Positions 8,875 to 15,880 of a DNA stretch of 64,000 bases are shown piece by piece. The translations under genes were made by a program, and so were the position numbers. How positions within the stretch are numbered: the first letter of the stretch is position 1; each line of letters begins with the position of its first letter. The DNA comes from Aureispira sp. CCB-QB1 (GTDB taxonomy: Bacteria > Bacteroidota > Bacteroidia > Chitinophagales > Saprospiraceae): the NCBI GenBank assembly GCA_945870185.1, contig CAMBRK010000002.1:62001-126000 (forward strand), given 5' to 3'. The notes below the pieces were generated by a model that had not been told where the DNA came from, searched no databases, and was given only the letters and a program-made list of their open reading frames with translations.

Positions 8875-9014
8875 TATACCTTTTAGGGTACAAAAACAGG
8901 TTAATTTTTCAAAATTATACCACATAGGGTGTAATATGAGTAATTTAGGTCCATTTATACCATATCAGGTATAAATGGATATTTATTTTATAAATTTATA
9001 CCTTATAGGGTGTA
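8875..9014. promoter_or_regulatory. array of four hip-type operators, 40-41 bp apart
   Basis: Four 18-bp inverted repeats of the form TATACC-N6-GGTATA (the last half is GGTRYA in the weaker copies) lie at 8875-8892, 8916-8933, 8956-8973 and 8997-9014. Start-to-start spacing is 41, 40 and 41 bp, close to four helical turns, so all sites face the same side of the DNA. The third copy is part of a longer palindrome with 11-bp arms at 8951-8961 and 8968-8978. E. coli hipBA also has four 18-bp operators (TATCC-N8-GGATA). The array ends three bases before the hipB-like start. From 9015 to 9242 I see only AT-rich sequence. Confidence 0.82.
8910..8917 (-). promoter_or_regulatory. -7 element for second hipB
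   Basis: On the minus strand this reads TAATTTTG, matching TAnnTTTG. It lies between operators 1 and 2 and touches operator 2, so repressor bound at either site would block RNA polymerase. A clear -33 element was not seen. Confidence 0.4.
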
Positions 9015-9242
9015 TTTTATTTGAATATGCATTCCATTCAAGATTGGTTTGATCATTAAAATTTTTTGACTATAAAATGTCTATCACAAAATATAGTTCT
9101 ATTAAAAATAATAAAAAAAATATGTGAAATATTGCATCATGAATAATTTTCTTTTAATATTTGTATTAAATATTATAAAAAATTTGATAGGAACATTTCT
9201 TTTGACCTTGGGATAGAAATCTATTGATTTTTTAAGAATTAG

Positions 9243-9455
9243 GGTCAAACCTGGGAGAAAAGTGCAAATATACAAGAAACTTCAAATCTAACAAATAAAT
9301 ATGGTCTTACTTTAGCTTACATAATCTTATCAAATGGGAAGTCTATCAATGAAATATTACTCGAAAATAGCTTTGCTATGCCTTATGAAAAATATTATTG
9401 TAGTAAACTTCATGTTTATCAAGCCATCAGTTTAAACAGAATATCCAGAAGTTAA
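9243..9455 (+). pseudogene. staphylococcal-nuclease-like relic, C-terminal part
   Basis: An open frame of 70 codons directly after a TAG stop, with no usable start codon at its beginning. The translation contains TNKYGLTLAYI, then NGKSINEILLENSFA and YEKYY. This matches the thermonuclease fold, where Staphylococcus aureus nuclease reads TDKYGRGLAYI followed by VNEALVRQGLA. The N-terminal half with the metal-binding aspartates is missing. The catalytic arginine of the KYGR motif is Leu here. Both points indicate a dead fragment rather than a small gene. Nothing upstream in the window looks like the missing half. Confidence 0.62.
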
Positions 9456-9529
9456 TTAAATCATGAATTCGAAACATAAATCCACGTCTCACGTTTGTTC
9501 AACATTATTAACATAAATATTAAACAAAA

Positions 9530-10057
9530 ATGAAATCATTAATGATTGTTTTATTTGTAAGTGTTGCATCAACATTTACTTTTGGTCAGCAAGCAGTGGC
9601 AATTAGTCAAGGTAAAGATATCGTGGATATCGCTGTTGGATCTGCTGATCATACTACCTTAGTAGCCGCAGTAGGTGCAGCTGATCTTGTAACGACTTTA
9701 AAAAGTATAGGCCCATTTACGGTATTTGCTCCTACCAATGCTGCATTTGCTCAATTGCCTGCAGGTACTGTGGAAACTTTGCTCAAGCCTGAAAACAAAA
9801 GTACTTTAACAAGTATTTTGACTTACCATGTAGTGAGTGGTAATGTAGATGCTGCAGCTGTAATGGCAGCTATTAAATCAGGAAATGGTAAAGCCGAATT
9901 GACAACCGTACAAGGTGGAAAATTGACAGCGTCTTTGGATAATGGTAAAGTAAAACTTACTGACGAGAAAGGAAATGCTGTTTTTGTAACTGCTACAGAC
10001 CTTAAAGGTACTAATGGTGTGATCCACGTAATTGATGGAGTAGTGATGCCAAAATAA
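9530..10057 (+). CDS. secreted fasciclin (FAS1) domain protein
   Basis: A 175-residue protein with a signal peptide (cleavage near TFGQQ, about residue 20) and a single FAS1 domain filling the rest. The two hallmark blocks are GPFTVFAPTNAAF near residue 62 and GVIHVIDGVVMPK at the C-terminus. FAS1 domains mediate adhesion in secreted or surface proteins; single-domain bacterial forms are common and their ligands are mostly unknown. It stands alone between relics and is followed by a strong terminator at 10089-10119. It looks intact. Confidence 0.88.
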   Translation: MKSLMIVLFVSVASTFTFGQQAVAISQGKDIVDIAVGSADHTTLVAAVGAADLVTTLKSIGPFTVFAPTNAAFAQLPAGTVETLLKPENKSTLTSILTYHVVSGNVDAAAVMAAIKSGNGKAELTTVQGGKLTASLDNGKVKLTDEKGNAVFVTATDLKGTNGVIHVIDGVVMPK

Positions 10058-10088
10058 TATTTGAGCATAAATCAAATTATAAAAGAAG

Positions 10089-10119
10089 CAATTTGGAGCA
10101 ATCCAGATTGTCTTTTTTT
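10089..10119 (+). terminator. rho-independent terminator of the fasciclin gene
   Basis: A 9-bp stem with one wobble (10089-10097 with 10102-10110), a four-base loop and a T-rich tract at 10111-10119, located 32 bp after the stop at 10057. Confidence 0.75.
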
Positions 10120-10170
10120 GTTTGGTAGAAATCGTATTGCCATTTTTATTGGATATATTACACTTATCTA

Positions 10171-10440
10171 TTAATTACCCAATGCAGAAATCACGACGAC
10201 AATGACTTCGTCTTCAAGGATTTGATAAATGATTCTATCTTTTTTATTTAGTTTGCGGCTCCAGTAAATCGAAAGCTCGTGCTTGAGTAATTCTGGTTTT
10301 CCCGTTCCTGTAGTGGGATGATTTTCTAACTCAAGTAAAATCAATTCAATCATTTTTATTGTAGCTTTATCTCCAGATTTTTGAATTAACTTTATTTCAT
10401 TTTGTGCAGTTTCCTTTATTTCTATTGAATACTTTCCCAT
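10171..10440 (-). pseudogene. Txe/YoeB-type RelE toxin, probably truncated at the C-terminus
   Basis: An 89-residue protein of the Txe/YoeB branch of RelE ribosome-dependent mRNA interferases: HPTTGTGKPELLKH, YWSRKLNKKDRIIY and a C-terminal VVVISALGN. The Glu and Arg of the active site (GKPE, KDRIIY) are present. Family members end with a catalytic His-Tyr pair after this strand; here the frame stops at the position where the His should be (GN, then two stop codons). The toxin is therefore probably inactive. The start overlaps the upstream antitoxin frame by 19 bases. Expression of the pair is doubtful because the antitoxin has no normal start codon. Confidence 0.6.
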
Positions 10441-10634
10441 AGTTTTGCAAGGTCTATTTGTATTCTTTTTTCGTTTTTAGTATCCAATATCTTCTTTACA
10501 AACTCAGGATCATAAGGGCGATCCTTTTTCTTAACCTTTGGCTTTTTGACTTCAAAAGTGATATGTATCTTTTCCAAAAATGATTTAAGAGCCGTAAGTT
10601 TTTCGTTTTCTGTGCTGATGATTAATGTCTCCGT
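10422..10634 (-). pseudogene. antitoxin partner of the Txe-like toxin, start codon lost
   Basis: A 70-codon frame directly upstream of the toxin reads TLIISTENEKLTALKSF, then VKKKDRPYDPEF and ends LAKLWESIQ. This is the pattern of small Bacteroidota antitoxins of RelE/Txe toxins, which normally begin M-x-T-L-I-I-S. At the expected ATG the sequence has ACG (10634-10632), with a stop codon two codons further upstream and no in-frame ATG, GTG or TTG before it. Either a point mutation removed the start, or ACG is used inefficiently. It overlaps the toxin by 19 bases, as in working pairs of this type. Confidence 0.6.
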
Positions 10635-10756
10635 GATTTATAATTTGAAACAAATGAAATTATTTTTTACAAACATTTTAAAATCAAACTAAGTTTCTGA
10701 AATCTGTCCTATATTTTTAGGTACCGTAAACCAAAAAGAATTTACAGATTGGCTTC

Positions 10757-11053
10757 CTAGTTGGATTTTAATAATCGATGTAATGCCCCATAAATATTAT
10801 CCTGATTGGTCTGTTTTATTTCGTCTTTTGATTTATAGTTTAAAAACAACTGCTCATGTTGTTCGCCATCCATCTGTTATGAAAGTGAATTGGCGATACC
10901 CGCTAATCTCATCAGAGTAAACTGTTCATGTTTGGAAACCGTAAAATTGTAAAACAATATGGCGATAAATACCCATAATACCGCAATAGAGCTTCCTACC
11001 AAAAGAAGTATTAGTCTCAATCTCCTGCTTTTCCAAATATTACCTGCAACCAT
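10757..11053 (-). pseudogene. sensor histidine kinase remnant (N-terminal part only)
   Basis: Starting from ATG at 11053, the frame encodes KSRRLRLILLLVGSSIAVLW (membrane segment 1) and VSKHEQFTLMRLAGIANSLS. It is then broken by TAA, and continues QMDGEQHEQLF and NQDNIYGALH up to a TAG at 10757. The DGExH pattern is that of periplasmic sensor domains in Bacteroidota histidine kinases. The second membrane segment, HisKA and HATPase domains are missing. It directly follows a response-regulator pseudogene on the same strand, as expected for a two-component operon. Confidence 0.65.
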
Positions 11054-11061
11054 ATTAGACT

Positions 11062-11757
11062 TCTGGAGTTTTTATTAAGCTTTTACCCCAATCCCTATAC
11101 TATGACCAAATATTTAGGCTTTGCAGGATCGCTTTCTATCTTACTTCTCAACCTGTTGATATTAGAGTTGACTGTATGTTCTAGTCCTTCAAAATGTTCG
11201 CCCCACACCCATTCCAATATATCCATCTTAGTAAAATTCCGACCAGGATTGGTCATAAAAAGCTGAATAAGATCAAATTCCTTAGCTGTAAGGCTGATAT
11301 CCATATTATTTTTCATCAGGGTTTTTTGAGAAATATTCAGCGTCAAATTTCCAATCTTGATCACCTGCATTTCCTTATTACCTTTAATATTTACAGTGTC
11401 CGAGCGTCTAAGTAGGGCCTTGGCGCGTGCCAGTAATTCTCTATTGCTAAATGGTATAGTCAGATAATCATCAGCACCAATATCAAGCCCTGAGATCTTA
11501 TCGTCTTCTTCTGACTTTGAGGTGAGCATTTAGATAGGCATATGATTATTGGGTTGTCTTATTTTACGACAGATTTCTATGCCATTGACACCAGGCAACA
11601 TGATATCCAAAACCAGAAATTGATAGTTTTTACTTAAAACGTTATCCAAGCCTTGCCACCCATTGCCATACTCATCGATGGGCAATTGGAGCTCCGACAA
11701 TACAATTTTTATCAATGCTCGGATATTGGGTTCATCTTCTATGATGGCTATGGACAT
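11062..11757 (-). pseudogene. OmpR-family response regulator, broken by nonsense codons
   Basis: A receiver domain begins at ATG 11757 (IAIIEDEPNIRALI, then FLVLDIMLPGVNGIEICRKI with the phospho-acceptor Asp). It is interrupted by TAA after HMPI, one codon before MLTSKSEEDDK, then reads on through GADDYLTIPF. A winged-helix DNA-binding domain follows (GNLTLNISQKTL, LTAKEFDLIQLF, VNSNINRLRSKIE). At the end, the usual T-V-W-G-x-G-Y-K has become V-TAG-GLG-TAA-KLN, which gives two more stops. Three nonsense codons, each at a conserved sense position, identify a pseudogene rather than two genes. The fused protein would have had about 230 residues. Confidence 0.82.
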
Positions 11758-11832
11758 TATTTTTAAAGATTTTTATGAGTACGATAAAGCTTATGAATCA
11801 CTATGCAAAATAACAGACCAATTATCACAAAT

Positions 11833-12453
11833 TTATCTCAATTTTCCCATCATAAGATTTACTTTGGCATTGAATGGATTGCCTGATGCTCTTCTGAAAG
11901 AAACGACCTGTCCCACGTGCCAAATAGCATCGGCAATAGGCCCATTGATAAGATTCCATACAGGAAGTTCAGTCCTTCCTTCTTTTCTTTCAAAGATTAT
12001 ATTTACATCATCCACTTTTACTGAAGTCACTAAATGTTGTCTTGCTTCAAATAAATTATTCAATATTATTTTTCTTTTTTCAGCAAAAGTTTTAGGTGAC
12101 GTTTCTGCTCCAGAAGCGATATTGGGCTTGTTTTTGATGGCGTTTATGATGATATCTGATAGAACCATGATATGGTCAATAGTTTCTTCTGATGTTCTCG
12201 CTTCAGCATGGGGGCGAAAAGACAAATCTGTTACTGTCAGTCCTTCAGTAGCCCAATAAAAACGAAATCCAAGACCATCTATCATCCGTGCCACCAGAGT
12301 TTCGCTAGAGTAAGTATCTGGATAAGTGGTGATATCTTGAAAGGGTAGGACATCTTTTACATCTTTGTTTTGGGATCTGGAGCTACATGCAAAAACTAAA
12401 AAAACTAAAGTCACAAAGTATTTTGTGTACCAAACCCGATTAAAATTATTCAT
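11833..12453 (-). CDS. DinB-like lipoprotein
   Basis: A 206-residue protein with a lipoprotein signal (VFLVFACSS, Cys at about residue 23). It carries a DinB-like four-helix domain with SEETIDHIMVLSDIIINA near residue 90 and the C-terminal DAIWHVGQVVSFRRASGNPF block. DinB-fold proteins use three histidines to bind a metal; His at ETIDHI and WHVGQ are visible. An exported lipoprotein version occurs in several Bacteroidota, but its substrate is unknown. It precedes the dead response regulator on the same strand and looks intact. Confidence 0.65.
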   Translation of the reverse strand: MNNFNRVWYTKYFVTLVFLVFACSSRSQNKDVKDVLPFQDITTYPDTYSSETLVARMIDGLGFRFYWATEGLTVTDLSFRPHAEARTSEETIDHIMVLSDIIINAIKNKPNIASGAETSPKTFAEKRKIILNNLFEARQHLVTSVKVDDVNIIFERKEGRTELPVWNLINGPIADAIWHVGQVVSFRRASGNPFNAKVNLMMGKLR

Positions 12454-12571
12454 TATTATTTATTTTAAGAATACAAATAAACACACTTTTATGGAAAAGA
12501 TCTAAAGATCTGATTTTATTACCCATCAAAAACTTTAAAACGATATACTTACTAAAATAGAATCAACGTTA

Positions 12572-12579
12572 TATCTTTG
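12572..12579 (+). promoter_or_regulatory. -7 element before sensor kinase
   Basis: TATCTTTG fits TAnnTTTG. Transcription would begin several bases after 12579, which rules out the most upstream TTG (12577) as the translation start of the kinase. No good -33 match was seen. Confidence 0.4.
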
Positions 12580-12600
12580 TCACTTTATATAATATCCACT

Positions 12601-13776
12601 TTGTCTTCATTATATCAAAAAAGTAATATCTGGAAAATTGGGCTCATGATCTTGGGTGCAGGTATTTTGCTTTTCACCATTTTATACTCCAATTTTTTGG
12701 CAGATAATCTGAAAAAAAAGGAAGAAAAACATGTATTTTTATACAAACAAGCAATCAATGAAATCATCAGCGCATCTATTGATGATGATTTAACATTTTA
12801 CCAAACCATAATGGATTCCTTTCCATTACCTGTAATATATGAAGATGAAGCAGGTATATTAGAAGCTAGAAATTTTAGTGATTCTGAAATAAATAACCCT
12901 GAGTTTTTGGAATCCCAAAAACTAGCATTTTTGAAATCTGGAGAAAAACCTATTGAAGACTCTGGATATGCCAAATTTATTTATTGGTTCAATTCTCCTA
13001 TGCTTAAGTATATCCAAATGTTTCCTTATGTACAAGGTCTGTTGGTAAGTTTGTATATCGGTTTAGGATACTTTTTATTTAGTTCGTCTCGTAGATCAGA
13101 ACAAAACAGAGTGTGGGCAGGTATGGCCAAAGAAACGGCGCATCAGTTAGGTACACCTATCAGTGCCATCATCGGTTGGATAGAAATACTTAAAGATAAT
13201 TATGCAGATAAGCCTGATGATATAGAAATCATTAAAGAATTGAAAAAGGACGTAGATAGGCTAGAGTTGGTTGCTGATAGATTCTCAAAGATAGGCTCCG
13301 AGCCTGTACTTAAAGAGGTGGACATATTTAGTGAATTACAAGAGGTAAAAGAATATTTACAGCGTAGATCACCCAAAAGGGTACAGTTTAATTTTATACC
13401 ACCTAAAGATGTAATCAATGTTCATCTAAATCAACATTTATTTGCATGGGTTATCGAAAATTTGATTAGAAACTCCCTCGATGCGATGGATGGAAAAGGT
13501 ACTATAGGGTGTGGTGTGTATCAAAAAGAAGATAAAGTTTATGTAGAATTGAGTGACACTGGTCATGGGATACCGTCTGCAAAGTTTAAATCGGTTTTTA
13601 AACCTGGTTATTCTACCAAAAAAAGAGGCTGGGGTTTAGGTTTATCATTAGCAAAAAGAATTATAGAAGAATATCATAAAGGTAAAATCTTCGTCAAATC
13701 TTCAAAACCAAACGAAGAAACCATTTTCGTAATCATCTTGCCTATCAAAAAGAATGAAAAATTTCAAGAAAAGTAA
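12601..13776 (+). CDS. sensor histidine kinase
   Basis: A membrane histidine kinase of about 391 residues. One transmembrane helix is near the N-terminus (IGLMILGAGILLFTILYS) and a second follows a roughly 90-residue extracytoplasmic segment (VQGLLVSLYIGLGYFLF). The HisKA H-box is AKETAHQLGTPISAIIGWIE. The HATPase N-box is ENLIRNSLDAM, with GHGIP and GWGLGLSLAKRII as G-boxes. The open frame begins at TTG 12577, but the promoter element at 12572-12579 makes that impossible. TTG 12601 or ATG 12646 are better starts; I chose 12601. No response regulator is adjacent, so it is an orphan kinase here. Confidence 0.85.
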   Translation: MSSLYQKSNIWKIGLMILGAGILLFTILYSNFLADNLKKKEEKHVFLYKQAINEIISASIDDDLTFYQTIMDSFPLPVIYEDEAGILEARNFSDSEINNPEFLESQKLAFLKSGEKPIEDSGYAKFIYWFNSPMLKYIQMFPYVQGLLVSLYIGLGYFLFSSSRRSEQNRVWAGMAKETAHQLGTPISAIIGWIEILKDNYADKPDDIEIIKELKKDVDRLELVADRFSKIGSEPVLKEVDIFSELQEVKEYLQRRSPKRVQFNFIPPKDVINVHLNQHLFAWVIENLIRNSLDAMDGKGTIGCGVYQKEDKVYVELSDTGHGIPSAKFKSVFKPGYSTKKRGWGLGLSLAKRIIEEYHKGKIFVKSSKPNEETIFVIILPIKKNEKFQEK

Positions 13777-13870
13777 AAATTGGATTTCCTATAACATTCT
13801 ATATTAAAAATAGGCTCATAGTCACATTCAAATCCACAAATTTAGCAAACCAGCAAATTCAACAAAAAAA

Positions 13871-14899
13871 ATGAAACAAAAAGTTTTAGTCACAGGTGGT
13901 ACAGGTTACATAGGTAGTCATACGATCATAGATCTTATAGAAAATGGCTATGATGTCGTCTGTGTAGATAATGGTATAAACTCAGATAAATCGGTGCTCA
14001 ATGCTGTAAAGGAGATTACAGGAGTAACCGTTCCATATTACCATATTGATTTGTGTGACTTAAGCTTGACAGAAACTATTTTCAAAGACCATCTTGATAT
14101 TCAAGGTGTTATCCATTTTGCAGCGTTAAAATCTGTGGGAGAGTCGGTAGAAAAGCCAGTCTTGTATTTTCGAAATAATATCGAATCTTTATTAAACATC
14201 CTTGATTTGTCGCTACAATATGAAGTAAAGGCTTTTATTTTTAGCTCCAGTTGTACCGTTTATGGAGATGTGCAGCGAAGCCCTGTGGATGAAAATACAC
14301 CGCTGCAAGAAGCGGCATCGCCTTATGGAAGAACTAAGCAAATAGGCGAACAAGTGATATTAGATACTTTAAAAAACAATAAAATGAAAAGCATTTTATT
14401 AAGATATTTTAACCCTGCAGGCGCCCATCCAAGTGCCAAGCTCGGTGAAGCACCCAATAATCCCGCTCTAAACCTTGTGCCGGTTATTACGGAGACAGCT
14501 ATAGGTAAACGCGCAGGAATGACTGTTTTTGGAACAGACTACCCTACAAGAGATGGTAGTTGTATCAGGGACTACATCCATGTGGTGGATCTTTCACATG
14601 CCCATACTTTGGCATTAAAATATATTTTTGATGGAAAACAAAAAGTTTCCACTGATGTATTTAATGTAGGTATTGGAAGTGGTTTGTCTGTATTGGAGAT
14701 CATTGAAGCTTTTGAAAAAGTAACGGGTTTAAGATTGAACTATGAGGTCGGACCTAGAAGACCTGGTGACGTTATGGCTATATTTTCTGACTACTCTAAA
14801 GCCAAAAAAGAGCTTGGATGGCAACCCAACTATGATGTCAATGATATCATGAAAACTGCCTGGGCTTGGGAACTTGTAAGGTCGGGTAAAATAAACTAG
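13871..14899 (+). CDS. galE: UDP-glucose 4-epimerase
   Basis: A 342-residue short-chain dehydrogenase/epimerase. NAD binds at GGTGYIGSHT (residues 8-17). The catalytic Ser/Tyr/Lys are SSSCTVYG near 125 and YGRTKQ near 151. GalE-specific segments include RYFNPAGAHPS, YPTRDGSCIRDYIHV and the C-terminal GPRRPGDV. It interconverts UDP-glucose and UDP-galactose for polysaccharide or lipopolysaccharide synthesis in the cytoplasm. Length is normal for the family. It stands alone on the plus strand between a sensor kinase and ruvA; no operon partner is obvious. Confidence 0.95.
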   Translation: MKQKVLVTGGTGYIGSHTIIDLIENGYDVVCVDNGINSDKSVLNAVKEITGVTVPYYHIDLCDLSLTETIFKDHLDIQGVIHFAALKSVGESVEKPVLYFRNNIESLLNILDLSLQYEVKAFIFSSSCTVYGDVQRSPVDENTPLQEAASPYGRTKQIGEQVILDTLKNNKMKSILLRYFNPAGAHPSAKLGEAPNNPALNLVPVITETAIGKRAGMTVFGTDYPTRDGSCIRDYIHVVDLSHAHTLALKYIFDGKQKVSTDVFNVGIGSGLSVLEIIEAFEKVTGLRLNYEVGPRRPGDVMAIFSDYSKAKKELGWQPNYDVNDIMKTAWAWELVRSGKIN

Positions 14900-14970
14900 G
14901 TTTAAACCACCAATTTTTTTATCAAATTAATTAACAAGATCAAGTTTTGTTCGTAATTTCATATTAAATA

Positions 14971-15003
14971 TTTGATAAATATATAATTAATGAGTTACCT
15001 TTG
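14971..15003 (+). promoter_or_regulatory. Bacteroidota-type promoter for ruvA
   Basis: TTTG at 14971-14974, 21 bp, then TACCTTTG at 14996-15003. This is a full match to the -33/-7 consensus with suitable spacing, upstream of ruvA. Confidence 0.6.
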
Positions 15004-15078
15004 TGAACGCTTTGAATAAATGGTCAGAAACCATCTATGTTCTTGGTGAATATTTTAAAAATAATTAAAAATTTTACT

Positions 15079-15672
15079 TTGATAGCATACCTTAATGGAG
15101 AGATCACACACAAGACACCTGCTTTTATTTATGTCGATTGTCATGGTGTAGGATATCACGTCAATATTAGTTTGAATACCTACTCTAAGCTTGAGAACTT
15201 ACAAAAAATCAAGATATTTACCTATTTGGCCATTAAGGAAGATGACCATTCTTTGTATGGATTTTTTGATGATGATGAGAGATCGCTATTTATTTTACTG
15301 ATATCAGTATCAGGCATAGGTGTTAATACGGCTAGGGTTATTTTATCCTACATGAATCCTGATGAAGTTCGTACAGCTATCATCCATGAAAATGCAATGG
15401 CCCTAGGTAAAGTAAAAGGTATCGGACCCAAAACAGCTAAAAGGATTATTCTGGACTTAAAAGATAAAGTGATTAAGGAATCAGGTTCTGAACATGTAGT
15501 ATTATTTTCACCACAAAATAACTTGATTAAAAATGAAGCATTGGCGGCATTGATCGCTTTAGGTTTTCCAAAACCTGTAGTCGAAAAAAGTATAAAATTC
15601 ATTTTAGATAAGGATCCAAATATCGAGCAAGTAGAGGATCTGATCAAACAGGTACTTAAACAAATGAATTAA
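15079..15672 (+). CDS. ruvA: Holliday junction branch migration protein RuvA
   Basis: A protein of about 197 residues. The N-terminal OB-fold begins IAYLNGEI, the usual RuvA start, followed by VDCHGVGYHVNIS and EDDHSLYGFFDDDER. Two helix-hairpin-helix motifs follow (VSGIGVNTARVIL and VKGIGPKTAKRIILDLKDK), and the C-terminal domain III contacts RuvB. The longest frame starts at ATG 15037, giving 14 extra residues that the family lacks. TTG 15079 places Met just before IAYLNGE and is preferred. RuvA binds four-way junctions and loads RuvB. sprA follows on the same strand, but a 208-bp gap with its own -7 element suggests separate promoters. Confidence 0.93.
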   Translation: MIAYLNGEITHKTPAFIYVDCHGVGYHVNISLNTYSKLENLQKIKIFTYLAIKEDDHSLYGFFDDDERSLFILLISVSGIGVNTARVILSYMNPDEVRTAIIHENAMALGKVKGIGPKTAKRIILDLKDKVIKESGSEHVVLFSPQNNLIKNEALAALIALGFPKPVVEKSIKFILDKDPNIEQVEDLIKQVLKQMN

Positions 15673-15842
15673 TTTTTTTAAAGATTTGCATACCATTTTA
15701 GCCTTAAATGCCGTTATAAATCATTGACTTATTTTTTGTTGAATTAGGATTAGTTAAATGTAATTTAACTTTTTATAAATCATTAATATATATATTGTAA
15801 TATTTTGTATATTTATGAAAACCATTTTTAGAATTCAATTTG

Positions 15843-15850
15843 TAAATTTG
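15843..15850 (+). promoter_or_regulatory. -7 element for sprA
   Basis: TAAATTTG fits TAnnTTTG and lies 31 bp before the sprA ATG at 15881. No convincing -33 element was found. Confidence 0.35.
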
Positions 15851-15880
15851 GATTCGTCGAATTAATTTTCAATTTTGTGT

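Noticed and set aside
10060-10088. candidate small RNA after the fasciclin gene
   Set aside because: The sequence is short and serves as spacer before a clear terminator; no independent promoter was seen.
11663-12259. 198-codon plus-strand frame opposite the DinB-like gene
   Set aside because: The minus strand encodes a lipoprotein with DinB-like motifs; the plus frame overlaps both it and the response-regulator relic and has no recognisable family.
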